A stretch of 64,000 nt of DNA from Pseudomonadota bacterium (GTDB lineage: Bacteria; Pseudomonadota; Gammaproteobacteria; Steroidobacterales; Steroidobacteraceae). The translations under genes were made by a program, and so were the position numbers. The stretch spans positions 124,001-188,000 of the forward strand of contig JADJBE010000003.1 of the NCBI GenBank assembly GCA_016703895.1, read 5' to 3'. Positions 9,204 through 18,527 of this stretch are shown in pieces. Numbering within the stretch: the stretch's first letter is position 1; each line of letters begins with the position of its first letter. The notes beneath the pieces are model-generated. The model searched no databases and was not told the DNA's origin. It saw only the letters and a list, made by a program, of their open reading frames with translations.

Positions 9204-10026
9204 GCCGTTCGCGGCGCTCCTGTGCCTCGATGCTGAGCGTTGCGACGGGACGCGCTTCGAGGCGCTTGACGCCAATCTCTTCCCCGGTTTCCAGGCAATA
9301 GCCGTAGGAGCCGTCGTCGATACGCTTTAACGCCTCGTCGATCTTGCGGATCAGCTTGCGTTCGCGATCACGGGTGCGCAGCTCGAGGCTGAATTCTTCT
9401 TCCTGCGTCGCACGGTCGTTCGGATCCGGGAAGTTTGCCGCCTCATCCTTCATATGCGAAACGGTGCGGTCGACCTCTACCATCAGATCGCGCTTCCAGC
9501 TGGTCAGGATCGTTTGAAAGTGATTGACCTGCTCCGTGCTCATGTATTGCTCACCGCGTTTTGCGATGTAGGGCTGAACATTGCGTGGACCTGCAAGCAA
9601 GCTGCCGTTGTCATCGCCGTCATCGAAGTCTTGATTCTGGACCGCCATATTGTGGCGCGCCGCCGCCGAGGCAGGACTTGTCACGACGCCCGTGGCAACG
9701 ACACCGCTCCCCATTGTTGGACGCGACACGGTTGGACGCGACACGGTTGGACGCGACACGGGGGATGGGCGCGAGACTGGCTTGACAGCGCTGGTGCCAC
9801 CGGCTGCAGCCTGCTCGGGGGCGGGGGCGGGGGCGGGGGCGGGCCGTTGTGCCGATTTATTCGCCGCCGATTTAGCTTTGGTCGCAGTCGTTCGTTTCGG
9901 TGTCACAGTTTTCTTAGCGCTCGACGTGCGAGCGGCGGGTTTAGTGGGCACAGCCTTCCTCTCAACCTTTCTGGTTTTCGATTTTGCGGCGGCCTTCGCA
10001 GGCTTCGCAGCTTTCTTCGTCGCCAT
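9163..10026 (-). CDS. dksA: RNA polymerase-binding transcription factor DksA, with long histone-like N-terminal tail
   Basis: 287 residues against about 150 in E. coli. Roughly the first 140 residues are Lys/Ala/Pro/Ser-Thr rich and resemble histone H1-type tails (MATKKAAKPAKAAAK). They include PAPAPAPAP and three VSRPT repeats. The C-terminal half is the DksA coiled coil plus globular domain (QVNHFQTILTSWKRDL, RKLIRKIDEALKRID, YGYCLETGEEIGVKRLEARP). Of the four zinc-binding Cys of E. coli DksA only the first is present; the others read Thr, Ser and Ala, as in zinc-independent DksA forms. DksA works with ppGpp on RNA polymerase. ATG 10026 is fixed by AGGAGG upstream. Confidence 0.93.
   Translation of the reverse strand: MATKKAAKPAKAAAKSKTRKVERKAVPTKPAARTSSAKKTVTPKRTTATKAKSAANKSAQRPAPAPAPAPEQAAAGGTSAVKPVSRPSPVSRPTVSRPTVSRPTMGSGVVATGVVTSPASAAARHNMAVQNQDFDDGDDNGSLLAGPRNVQPYIAKRGEQYMSTEQVNHFQTILTSWKRDLMVEVDRTVSHMKDEAANFPDPNDRATQEEEFSLELRTRDRERKLIRKIDEALKRIDDGSYGYCLETGEEIGVKRLEARPVATLSIEAQERRERRERQYGDRDDRYR
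9717..9761 (-). repeat. three exact 15-bp tandem repeats inside dksA
   Basis: The unit ttggacgcgacacgg occurs three times head to tail and codes for VSRPT on the minus strand. Unit length is a multiple of three, so copy-number change would alter tail length without a frameshift. Confidence 0.9.
9816..9843 (-). repeat. G-rich hexanucleotide repeat inside dksA (Pro-Ala run)
   Basis: About four and a half copies of ggggcg on the plus strand encode alternating Ala-Pro in DksA. The G-rich strand has several runs of 4-5 G and could form a quadruplex or slip during replication. Confidence 0.8.
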
Positions 10027-10028
10027 TT

Positions 10029-10052
10029 GGCCTCCTGCGCCGACGGGAGGCC
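10029..10052 (-). promoter_or_regulatory. dksA leader hairpin that covers the Shine-Dalgarno
   Basis: On the minus strand GGCCTCC pairs perfectly with GGAGGCC across a 10-base loop. The second arm contains the dksA ribosome binding site, ending two bases before the ATG. A folded leader would hide the site, so translation control is plausible. Confidence 0.5.
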
Positions 10053-10069
10053 GGCAAAAAGGACGCGCG

Positions 10070-10097
10070 ATTATACCGGCGCGTGCCCGTACGTAAA
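10070..10097 (-). promoter_or_regulatory. sigma-70 promoter of dksA
   Basis: On the minus strand TTTACG, 16 bases, then a perfect TATAAT. The predicted transcript start is near 10063, giving a leader of about 37 bases that contains the hairpin at 10029-10052. Confidence 0.65.
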
Positions 10098-10170
10098 GCG
10101 GTGCCGCCCGCACTACGCAAGTCTTTGATCAGAAAGGCGGTTGTAGCAGAAGATTCCGCCGTCGCCGGGC

Positions 10171-10560
10171 TCAGGGCAGTTGCACCGGTGTTGCGGCTGA
10201 CCAGCCCGGTTTGCGTCGCTCGACAATTACCGTTGTATAGATCCCACCGCGGACATTGAATCGACCAGCGAGCCGCAGGAATCGCGGCCCGCAGGCACGG
10301 GCCAAGACGTCGGCAATTTCATTGGTGACGGCTTCGTGGAATGCGCCTCGATCCCGGAACGACCACAAGTACAGTTTGAGCGATTTCAATTCGATGCACT
10401 GTTTGTCGGGAACGTACTCGAGCTCGAAGGTGGCGAAGTCTGGTTGGCCTGTCTTCGGACACAGGCAGGTGAACTCAGGCAACGTCATGCGAATGGTGTA
10501 ATCCGCTTCGGTGTTCGGGTTGTCGAAAGTCTCGACGGTAGTGTTTGGTTGTGTCGTCAT
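10171..10560 (-). CDS. queF: NADPH-dependent 7-cyano-7-deazaguanine reductase QueF (type I)
   Basis: 129 residues, the short unimodular type typified by Bacillus subtilis rather than the longer E. coli type. QueF reduces preQ0 to preQ1 in queuosine synthesis. The catalytic Cys lies in LCPKTGQPDFA, the NADPH/QueF motif is ELKSLKLYLWSFR, and GAFHE supplies the conserved His-Glu. I chose ATG 10560 because the 17 upstream residues are Arg/Trp-rich and unlike the family. It is divergent from smc and close to gluQ, which acts on queuosine-containing tRNA. Confidence 0.93.
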   Translation of the reverse strand: MTTQPNTTVETFDNPNTEADYTIRMTLPEFTCLCPKTGQPDFATFELEYVPDKQCIELKSLKLYLWSFRDRGAFHEAVTNEIADVLARACGPRFLRLAGRFNVRGGIYTTVIVERRKPGWSAATPVQLP

Positions 10561-10756
10561 GGTGATCGCAAGTGTATCCCGTCGCCAGCGCATCCGTTGC
10601 CAGCGCATCACGCGGCGCTTACCGCCGCAACATCGAAAGCCGCCGCAGATTACTTTACACTAGCTCGCGCGCTGGACCGTCGGAGCAGCAGAGCACGGCG
10701 CCAGCACTCGTTACAGTTTTTTCGCCCCTGTTGGCATTGGCTTCATTGGGATTTAG

Positions 10757-13700
10757 ATGCGCCTCACCAAGATCAAGCTCGCCGGTTTCAAGTCTTTTGT
10801 TGATCCCACGGCGGTGTCTTTTCCGAACAATCTCACCGGTGTGGTGGGGCCCAACGGTTGCGGCAAGTCCAATGTCATCGACGCTGTGCGCTGGGTCATG
10901 GGCGAGTTGTCAGCCAAGCATTTGCGTGGCGATAGCATGGCGGACGTCATTTTCAACGGCAGCAGCACGCGCAAGCCCGTCGGCGGCGCGTCCGTTGAGC
11001 TGCTTTTCGACAACTCAGACGGCAAGCTTGCCGGGCCCTACGCGGATTACAACGAGGTTTCGTTGAAGCGCACGGTCGCGCGCGATGGCACCTCGGGATA
11101 CTTCCTCAATGGCGCGCGTTGCCGCCGCAAGGACATTACGCAGTTGTTCCTTGGTACCGGCCTGGGCTCACGCAGCTACGCCATCATCGAGCAGGGCATG
11201 ATCTCGCGGGTGATCGAGGCGAAGCCTGACGATATGCGCTCGTTTGTGGAGGAAGCGGCCGGCATCTCGCGTTACAAGGAGCGTCGCAAAGAAACCGAGA
11301 GCCGCATTGCCGAGACGCGTGAGAATCTCGAGCGCCTGCAGGACGTTCGCGATGAGGTTGATAAGCAGATACGCCACCTGCAACGGCAGGCGGCGACTGC
11401 GCGTCGCTATCAAGCGTTGAAGGAGACCGAGCGCAGGCTCACAGCCGAGCTGCTCGCGCTGCGCTTGCGTGAACTCGATAGCGGCGTCGAGGTACACGAC
11501 GGCGCCGTGCGCGAGCGTGACCTTGCGATGCAGAGCGCCTTGGCTGACCAGCGCGCCGCAGAAGCGGCGATCGAGACCCAACGCAGTTTCCATACCGAAC
11601 AAGGCGAGGTTCTGGGTCGGGTGCAGGGTCGTTACTACGAGATTGGTGCCGAGATCACCCGCACCGAGCAGTCCATCCAACACACGCGCGAACTACGTGA
11701 GCGGCAAACCAGCGAGTTGGCGCAGGCTCGCGCCAGCTTTAACGATCTGGGCTCACACATCGAACGTGATACCAGCGAGATCACGCAATTGCGCGCTGAA
11801 CTGGCATCGCTGGCACCCGATCTGGAGCAGGCGCAGGCGGTCGAGTCGAACGTGCAGCAACAGTTGGTGGTGGCCGAAGCTGCGTTGGCAGACTGGCAAC
11901 AGCGCTGGGAGGAGTTCAACCGCGATGCGGGCACCGCCCGTCAGACCACCCAAGTCGAGCGCGCGCGAATCGAGCAGCTCGACAATCAGTTGCGACGTAT
12001 CTCGGCACAGCTCGACCGGCTCGAGGTGGAGCGCGAGGCGTTGGTGTCGCAGGAGTCGAATGAGCTGTTGTCAGGGCTCACGTCGCAGGAGTCGAGTGCG
12101 CGGCAGTTAGCCGACGAGCTGGCGCGCGTGCTAACCAGCGCGCTCGACGATACGCAGCGGCTGCGGGCCGGACAGTTTTCGCTCGAGAAACAACTGGAAG
12201 CGGCGCGTATCGAACGCGATCGGATCCGGGCCGAGATGGTTTCGATCGAGGCGCTGCAGCGGGCAGCGCTGGGTCGCGGGGAAGCGCGCACGTCGCAATG
12301 GTTGAGCGACGCCGGTCTCGAGCAACGCTCGCGGGTGGCGGAGCAGATCACGGTTGATAGCGGCTGGGAGCGTGCAGTCGAAACGGCGCTGGGCGACTAT
12401 CTGGAAGCCTTGTGCGTCGACGAACTCGATCAGGTTGCGGGTCTGATCGAACGGCTCGAGTCTGGTCGCGTCATGATGCTCGAGGGGCAACTGTCAGTTG
12501 AGCGGGGCAGTGATGACACGCTGGGGGCACGGGTTGCTGGCCCGGCGGCGGTTGTGGGCTTGCTCGCGGCGGTCCGCGTGGCTGACAGTTTGACGACAGC
12601 GCTGGCAATGCGGCGGTCGTTGTCACGCGGCGAGTCAGTGATCACGGCGGCGGGTGAGTGGGTTGGTCGGGATTGGCTGCGAGTCAATCGCGCGGAGGAT
12701 CCGCACGCCGGTGTGCTGGAGCGTGAGCAGCGCCTCAAGCGACTGCGCAATGAGCGGGGCCAGGCCGAAGAGAAAGTCCAGACTACCGAACGCGAGCTGC
12801 AGGATCTACGCACGCAGATGGCTGCGGCCGAAGCGCAGCGCGATGGGACACAAAGTCGCATCCAGGGTGCGCACCGCGAGCATGCCGATCTGTTGGGGCA
12901 GCTGGAGGGCGTGCGGGCACGCTCGCAAGAATCTGCGCTTCGGCGTGAGCGGCTGGAATTGGAAAGCGCAGAGCAGCGCCGTGAGCGCGCTGAGTCGCAA
13001 GCCGCACTCGAGCGCGCGCGCGGTGAACTTCAAGCTGGACTCGTTGCGCTCGATACGTTGGATTCGAAGCGTCCGCAGCTCGAGGCTGAGCGTGAGGAGC
13101 GGCGCGAATCGGTCAATGGCCAGCGCGCCAGTGCCCAGACCGCACAACTGGCAGCGCGGGATTTGCTGATCCGGATCGAGTCGCGTCGATCGAGCGAAGC
13201 GTCGATCTCGGTGGGCGTGAAGCGCATGCAGGAGCAGCGTGAACAAAGCGCCGCGCGCTGCGCCGACTTGGAAGCTGCGCTGGCGGGTGGTGACCAGCCG
13301 ATACTGGATCTGCAGGCCTCGTTGGCCGACTTCCTGGCGCGACGTCTCGACGTCGAGGCTGAGCTGTCGAGTGCGCGCCGCGCCTTGGAAGACGCCGACG
13401 CTGAGCTGCGCAGCCTCGATGAGAAGCGGCAGGCCGCGACCCAGCGAGTGGGCGATGCCCGTCAAGCGATGGAGGAAGCTCGCTTGGCGGCGCAAGAGTC
13501 CCGGGTGCGACGCGAGGGGCTACTCGAACAGTTTGCAGCCACCCGCTTCAGTCTTGACGAAATCGGGCAGGGCCTGCTCGCGGCGGCGGCGAACGTCATC
13601 GACTGGGAGCAGAATCTGCTTGGCACGCGCGCCGATATCGAGAAGCTGGGGCAGGTGAATCTCGCGGCGATCGATGAGCTCAAGGAGTCGAGTGAGCGCA

Positions 13701-14260
13701 AAGAGTATCTTGATCGTCAGTTCACTGACGTGACGTCGGCGCTCGATACGCTCGAGCAGGCGATGCGGAAAATCGAGAAGGAGACGCGCTCGCGCTTCGA
13801 GGAAACCTTCAATCGCATCAATACGGGTCTGAAGGAGAAATTCCCGCGCCTGTTCGGTGGCGGTCACGCGTATCTGGAACTGACCGGGGACGATATTCTC
13901 GACGCCGGCGTTGCCGTCATGGCTCGGCCTCCTGGCAAGCGCAACAGTACGATTTCCCAGTTGTCTGGCGGCGAGAAGGCGCTCACGGCGGTGGCGCTCG
14001 TATTCTCGATTTTCGATCTCAACCCGGCGCCGTTCTGCCTGCTCGATGAGGTTGACGCGCCGCTCGATGAATACAACGTCGGCCGTTTTTGTGAAATCGT
14101 GCGGGAGATGTCGAGCCGCGTGCAGTTTATCTTTATCACCCATAATAAAGTGACGATGGAGTTGGCGTCATCGCTACTGGGCGTCACGATGAATGAGCCG
14201 GGTTGTTCGCGCTTGGTTGCGGTCGATGTCGACGAAGCGGTCAGGCTGGCGAGCGCCTGA
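10757..14260 (+). CDS. smc: chromosome segregation ATPase SMC
   Basis: 1167 residues, the family norm. SMC dimers with ScpA and ScpB form the condensin that compacts and separates chromosomes. Walker A GPNGCGKS is at residues 31-38, followed by long coiled coils (about 165-500 and 665-1000) around a hinge near 505-660. The signature LSGG is near 1069 and Walker B LLDE ends near 1098. scpA and scpB lie 6 kb downstream in the same window, supporting an SMC-ScpAB system in place of MukBEF. zipA starts 9 bases after the stop. Confidence 0.98.
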   Translation: MRLTKIKLAGFKSFVDPTAVSFPNNLTGVVGPNGCGKSNVIDAVRWVMGELSAKHLRGDSMADVIFNGSSTRKPVGGASVELLFDNSDGKLAGPYADYNEVSLKRTVARDGTSGYFLNGARCRRKDITQLFLGTGLGSRSYAIIEQGMISRVIEAKPDDMRSFVEEAAGISRYKERRKETESRIAETRENLERLQDVRDEVDKQIRHLQRQAATARRYQALKETERRLTAELLALRLRELDSGVEVHDGAVRERDLAMQSALADQRAAEAAIETQRSFHTEQGEVLGRVQGRYYEIGAEITRTEQSIQHTRELRERQTSELAQARASFNDLGSHIERDTSEITQLRAELASLAPDLEQAQAVESNVQQQLVVAEAALADWQQRWEEFNRDAGTARQTTQVERARIEQLDNQLRRISAQLDRLEVEREALVSQESNELLSGLTSQESSARQLADELARVLTSALDDTQRLRAGQFSLEKQLEAARIERDRIRAEMVSIEALQRAALGRGEARTSQWLSDAGLEQRSRVAEQITVDSGWERAVETALGDYLEALCVDELDQVAGLIERLESGRVMMLEGQLSVERGSDDTLGARVAGPAAVVGLLAAVRVADSLTTALAMRRSLSRGESVITAAGEWVGRDWLRVNRAEDPHAGVLEREQRLKRLRNERGQAEEKVQTTERELQDLRTQMAAAEAQRDGTQSRIQGAHREHADLLGQLEGVRARSQESALRRERLELESAEQRRERAESQAALERARGELQAGLVALDTLDSKRPQLEAEREERRESVNGQRASAQTAQLAARDLLIRIESRRSSEASISVGVKRMQEQREQSAARCADLEAALAGGDQPILDLQASLADFLARRLDVEAELSSARRALEDADAELRSLDEKRQAATQRVGDARQAMEEARLAAQESRVRREGLLEQFAATRFSLDEIGQGLLAAAANVIDWEQNLLGTRADIEKLGQVNLAAIDELKESSERKEYLDRQFTDVTSALDTLEQAMRKIEKETRSRFEETFNRINTGLKEKFPRLFGGGHAYLELTGDDILDAGVAVMARPPGKRNSTISQLSGGEKALTAVALVFSIFDLNPAPFCLLDEVDAPLDEYNVGRFCEIVREMSSRVQFIFITHNKVTMELASSLLGVTMNEPGCSRLVAVDVDEAVRLASA

Positions 14261-14269
14261 CGCCGCCCC

Positions 14270-15181
14270 ATGCCCGAACTGCGCTGGATACTGCTTGCAC
14301 TAGGCGTTTTGCTGATCGGCGCTTTGTACTGGTGGGACCGTCGGCGCCACACTCTGCGCTCTGGTGCTAACTCGGCCGACGACGCGCGCGCACTGGCAAC
14401 TCGACAGGCCGACCACAGCCAACAGGACCAGGGGCGGGTCGCTGCGCCGCTGCGCGAGTCCCGCCGCGCGCTGCCAGTGATTGAATTCAATGACCAGCCG
14501 GTTGGTGATACACACGGCTTTTCCGGCAGTCCCTCAAGCACCAAGCGGTCCGGTGTTACCGTCATGCAAGGGCACGCCGTCGACGTTCCGGGCGCGAGTG
14601 TCGCGGCTGAGGCTAGCGAGTCAGTCGTTAGCGGTGATGCGACCACAATCGTCGAAGCCAATCCGCCTCAGTCCTACCAATCGACGCGACCGGCCAAGAT
14701 CCTGCTCGATTGGCCGCCCGAAAAGGAGCGTCGTCTCGTCAGCGTCAGGGTGGTTGCACAGCGACCCGACGGGGCAGCGGCGGATGCCGCTGTCGAGGCA
14801 CGTTTGAGCGGCGCGCTCATTCGACAGGCGCTTGCTGCTGAAGGCTTCTGGTACGGCAAGTTCGATATCTTTCATATGCCGCTGCCCGATGGGCGGGTCG
14901 TTTTAAGTGCTGCGGGTCTGACGCAGCCGGGCACCTTTGATCTAACTACGATGGACTCACAGCGTTTCGTCGGCTTGAGCATTTTCGGCGTTTTACCTGG
15001 GCCGTTGCCTGATACTGTGACCTTCGAGGAGCTCGTTGCGGTGGCACGGCAAGTGGCCGCCAGGCTCGGCGCTGATTTGCAGGATTCTCGCGGTGCGCCG
15101 CTGACGAGCACACGAGTGATGGATCTGCGTGCGACCTTTGTTGCGACGGATGCGCCGGCCACCGCAGGTGGTGAGCGTTGA
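14270..15181 (+). CDS. zipA: cell division protein ZipA
   Basis: 303 residues. ZipA tethers the FtsZ ring to the inner membrane. One N-terminal membrane segment (about residues 5-21, WILLALGVLLIGALYWW) is followed by a basic patch and a long low-complexity linker. The C-terminal ZipA domain (about 150-295, with RLSGALIRQALAAEGFWYGKFDIFH) binds FtsZ. ZipA is largely confined to Gammaproteobacteria, which helps place the organism. The smc-zipA-ligA order is typical, and its stop overlaps the region just before ligA. Confidence 0.93.
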   Translation: MPELRWILLALGVLLIGALYWWDRRRHTLRSGANSADDARALATRQADHSQQDQGRVAAPLRESRRALPVIEFNDQPVGDTHGFSGSPSSTKRSGVTVMQGHAVDVPGASVAAEASESVVSGDATTIVEANPPQSYQSTRPAKILLDWPPEKERRLVSVRVVAQRPDGAAADAAVEARLSGALIRQALAAEGFWYGKFDIFHMPLPDGRVVLSAAGLTQPGTFDLTTMDSQRFVGLSIFGVLPGPLPDTVTFEELVAVARQVAARLGADLQDSRGAPLTSTRVMDLRATFVATDAPATAGGER

Positions 15182-15183
15182 CG

Positions 15184-17216
15184 ATGGCTGCACCCGCGCG
15201 CCGTGCCGCCGAGTTGCGCGAGTTGATCGACCAGCATAACTACCGCTATTACGTCCAGGATGACCCGACGGTCCCAGATGCCGAGTACGACCGGTTGATG
15301 GGCGAACTGCGGGATCTCGAGAGCCGCCACCGGAGCTCATCAGCCCGCACTCTCCGACCCAGCGAGTCAGTGGTGAAGTTGCTGCTGGCTTTGCCGAGGT
15401 GCAACACGCCGTTGCGATGTTGTCGCTCGACAATGCGTTCGCGGATGATGAAATCACCGCCTTCGACCGGCGTGTGCGCGAGCGTCTCAAGCGTAGTGAC
15501 GCTGCGGATTCCATCGATTATGCCGCCGAGCCAAAGCTGGATGGTTTGGCAGTGTCGGTGCTGTATGTGGATGGTGTCTATCGACGGGCTGCCACACGTG
15601 GCGACGGCGTCACCGGCGAGGACGTGACCGCCAATGTACTAACGATACGCACCGTGCCGCAGCGCTTGCGCGGCCGCGTGCCGGCAGTCCTCGAAGTACG
15701 CGGCGAGGTGTTCCTGCCGTACGCTGGCTTTGCGCAGGTCAATCGTGAGGCGCTCGAGCGCGGTGAGAAGACTTACGTCAATCCGCGCAATCTCGCTGCG
15801 GGCTCGTTGCGCCAGTTGGATGCCAGCATCACGGCGACCCGACCGCTGGAAGTCTTCTTCTATTCGGTGGGTCAATTTGAGGGTGGCAGCTTGCCGCCGA
15901 TGCAGTCGCAACTGCTGTTGCAACTGCGCGACTGGGGTCTCAGGACCTGCCCGCTCAACGCGCGGGTACGAGGTGCCGATGGCTGCCTGACTTACTACCG
16001 CGACGTCGGCGCGCAGCGACCCCAGTTGCCTTACCAAATTGACGGTGTGGTCTACAAGGTGGACTCGCGCGATGACCAGCAGGCCTTGGGTTTTGTGGCG
16101 CGCGCGCCGCGCTGGGCGGTCGCACACAAATTTCCGGCCGACGAGGAGCTAACTACTGTGACGGGTGTTGACTTCCAGGTCGGCCGTACCGGCGCGCTGA
16201 CCCCGGTAGCCCGCCTCGCGCCCGTATTCGTCGGCGGTGTGACCGTCAGCAATGCCACCTTGCACAACATGGACGAGGTGGCTCGCAAGGACGTGCGTAT
16301 CGGCGATACCGTCGTCGTGCGGCGGGCGGGTGACGTGATTCCAGAAGTCGCGCGCGTACTGCTTGAGCGTCGACCGAGCCAGACGGAAGCGATCCGCCTG
16401 CCGTCGCAGTGTCCGGTCTGCAACTCGACGGTTGAACGAGCGCCAGGGGAGGCCGTTGCTCGCTGTACCGGTGGGCCAGCAGTCTGCAGCGCCCAATGCA
16501 AAGAATGGCTGAAACACTTCGCCAGCCGGCGCGCCATGGATATCGAAGGGCTGGGCGACAAGTTGATAGAGCAACTCGTTGACGCCGATCTGGTCCGCAC
16601 GCCGGCGGATCTCTATCGTTTGACCGCTGCGCAACTGGCCGGGCTCGAGCGTATGGGTGAGCGGTCTGCCGCGAATGTGCTGGCCGCGCTCGAGCACAGC
16701 AAGGCAACCAGCTTGCCGCGACTGCTGTTCGCGCTCGGCATACCGGATGTGGGCGAAACAACCGCGCGAGCCTTGGCGCAACAGTTCGGCACACTCGACG
16801 CGCTGGCCGCAGCGCGCGTCGAAGCGATCATGCAGACGCCTGACGTCGGGCCGGTCAGCGCCGGTGCCCTGGTCGAGTTTTTTGCGGCTACTGGCAACCG
16901 CAAATTGATCGCCGCGCTGCGCGACCAGGGAGTGCACTGGCCCGATATTGAAACGCTAGGCACGAACCTGCCACTCGCCGGGCTGACGTTTGTCTTGACT
17001 GGTGCGCTGGCGCAGTTCAAGCGCGAGCAAGCTGAAGAGGCGTTGCGCGAGTTGGGTGCAAAGACCACTGGCAGCGTGTCGAAACGTACTAGCTATGTAG
17101 TGGCTGGCGCTGACGCAGGCACAAAGCTGACCAAGGCGGAGTCGTTAGGCGTGAGGATTCTCGACGAAGCGGCGCTGGCAACAATCCTGAGTACGAAAAA
17201 GCCGCCCGCGACCTGA
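15184..17216 (+). CDS. ligA: NAD-dependent DNA ligase LigA (single-base frameshift near 15330)
   Basis: LigA seals nicks in replication and repair using NAD. The first 50 residues (ELIDQHNYRYYVQDDPTVPD) are in one frame and the rest in another. Adding one C at the CC after position 15329 restores PELISPHSPTQRVSG and a protein of about 677 residues. After the join come the adenylation motif PKLDG, the OB fold, a Cys4 zinc finger (CPVC...C...C), helix-hairpin-helix repeats and a C-terminal BRCT domain. The start may be ATG 15184 or TTG 15178. The break is almost surely a sequence error, because LigA is essential. Confidence 0.95.
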
Positions 17217-17231
17217 CGTTCCCGGGCGGCT
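17196..17231 (-). terminator. terminator of the minus-strand parvulin gene
   Basis: Stem agccgcccg / cgggcggct with a 14-base loop. Read on the minus strand it is followed by five U. It overlaps the 3' end of ligA, so it may serve both convergent genes. Confidence 0.7.
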
Positions 17232-17253
17232 GATTTCAAGCGCGGCTAGTCGA

Positions 17254-18147
17254 CTAGGGCTTGGGGGCTTCGGTCGCTGTAGCTGCGTCAGTCGCCGCTG
17301 GCGCGGCGGCTGTTAGCGGCGGATCAATCTTGGCTGCCGCCAGCAACTCGTCTGAGTACTTCTGCAGCTTCTTGCGCTGCACGATCTGCGCCAGTTGTTC
17401 CTTGGCTTGATCGAACGAGGGCGGTGACGCTTCCCGAATGTCGTCCAATTTAATGACGTGGAAGCCAAACTGGGTTTGCACTGGCGTCTGCGTGTACTGG
17501 CCCTTCTTGAGCTGCATCAGCGCGTCGGAGAACGGCTTGACCATCGCGTTGGGCGAGAACCACCCCAGATCGCCGCCGTTTTCTTTCGAGCCGTCGATCG
17601 ACAGGCTCTTGGCCAATTTGCCAAAGTCCGCGCCACCCTTGAGTTGCGTGATCACACGCTCGGCCAGCGCCGGGCTTTGGACCAGAATGTGTCGGGCGCG
17701 AAACTCCTGCTGCGGCGTATCAGCGATTTGGGTCTCGTACTCGGCCCGCAGCTCCTGCTCGCTCGGCGTCTTGTCTTTGAGAAAGTGCTGTGCTGCAGCT
17801 GCCTGCAGGACCGACAGGCGCGACAGCTCCATGCGGCTGGCGTTTTCCGCGTCCTTCAGGACCCCGTCCTTTTCGGCCGCCTGCGTCAAGGCGTAGATCC
17901 GCGCCAGGCTGTCGAGCGCGCGGTTGCGCTCTTCGGCGGTGAGCTCCGCTGCTGGTTTGCCCGCCACGTTCTTGACGTAGAAATTGAAGAAGTCCTGCGA
18001 AACGGCGGTGCCATTCACTGTCAGGAGGGGCTGGGCTACGGTTGCAGCCGTGGTAGCCGTCGCGTCGGTAGCCGCGGGTGCGCCACCTTGTTTGCATCCG
18101 GCTAGCGTCAAGGCGGCAGCCACTACGATGAGCGGTGTAAGTTTCAT
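17254..18147 (-). CDS. lipoprotein peptidyl-prolyl cis-trans isomerase, parvulin type
   Basis: 297 residues. The N-terminus is a lipoprotein signal with lipobox LAGC, so the protein should be anchored in the periplasm. A SurA/PrsA-like helical N-terminal region follows. The parvulin domain is about residues 145-245 (FRARHILVQSP, GGDLGWFSPNAMVKPF, TQFGFHVIKLDDI). The tail is Ala/Thr-rich. It probably helps fold exported proteins. It may belong to the EpsD/PpiC group seen in exopolysaccharide and PEP-CTERM contexts, but I cannot decide the subfamily. I chose ATG 18147 for the Met-Lys start. Confidence 0.85.
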   Translation of the reverse strand: MKLTPLIVVAAALTLAGCKQGGAPAATDATATTAATVAQPLLTVNGTAVSQDFFNFYVKNVAGKPAAELTAEERNRALDSLARIYALTQAAEKDGVLKDAENASRMELSRLSVLQAAAAQHFLKDKTPSEQELRAEYETQIADTPQQEFRARHILVQSPALAERVITQLKGGADFGKLAKSLSIDGSKENGGDLGWFSPNAMVKPFSDALMQLKKGQYTQTPVQTQFGFHVIKLDDIREASPPSFDQAKEQLAQIVQRKKLQKYSDELLAAAKIDPPLTAAAPAATDAATATEAPKP

Positions 18148-18176
18148 TTTAAATCTCAATAGGTTGAGTGGGTTTC

Positions 18177-18491
18177 TTAAGAATCAACTGAAAGCGGTGC
18201 TGCGCGCGCATCGATCGATAGCGCATGGACGCCGTTGCCGAGCAGCGCCGCAGCGGCGTCGTACACCAAGCGGTGGCGTTCACGAACCCGAAGGCCGACG
18301 AATCGCGGCGACACGATACGGACGCGAAAGTGGCCACCCTCGCGCGCACCAGCATGGCCAACGTGTTGGGCGCTATCGTCCAATATCTCAAGTTCGCTGG
18401 GGGCGAGCGCTTCGACCAAGGCGGTACGCAAGCGTTCGCTGCTGTTGCTCCGGTCTGACCCTGCTAGGGGCGTTGAAGGTGGGATGGTCAC
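18177..18491 (-). CDS. bolA: BolA family protein
   Basis: About 104 residues with a GTG start at 18491. The BolA fold is recognisable: SERLRTALVEALAPSELEILDDS, then GHFRVRIVSPRFVG and RHRLVYDAAAAL with the conserved His. BolA proteins pair with monothiol glutaredoxins in iron-sulphur handling and influence cell shape. The frame is open further upstream through yciO, but that part is antisense coding and not BolA-like. It is divergent from yciO with about 36 bases between starts. Confidence 0.82.
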   Translation of the reverse strand: MTIPPSTPLAGSDRSNSSERLRTALVEALAPSELEILDDSAQHVGHAGAREGGHFRVRIVSPRFVGLRVRERHRLVYDAAAALLGNGVHALSIDARAAPLSVDS

Positions 18492-18527
18492 AAGCGCTGC
18501 GTCAAATAAAGCGTCACTAAAGACCGT

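Noticed and set aside
9454..10128. Long plus-strand open frames opposite dksA
   Set aside because: They are Arg/Gly/Thr-rich and repeat-derived, antisense to a well supported gene with its own promoter and ribosome site.
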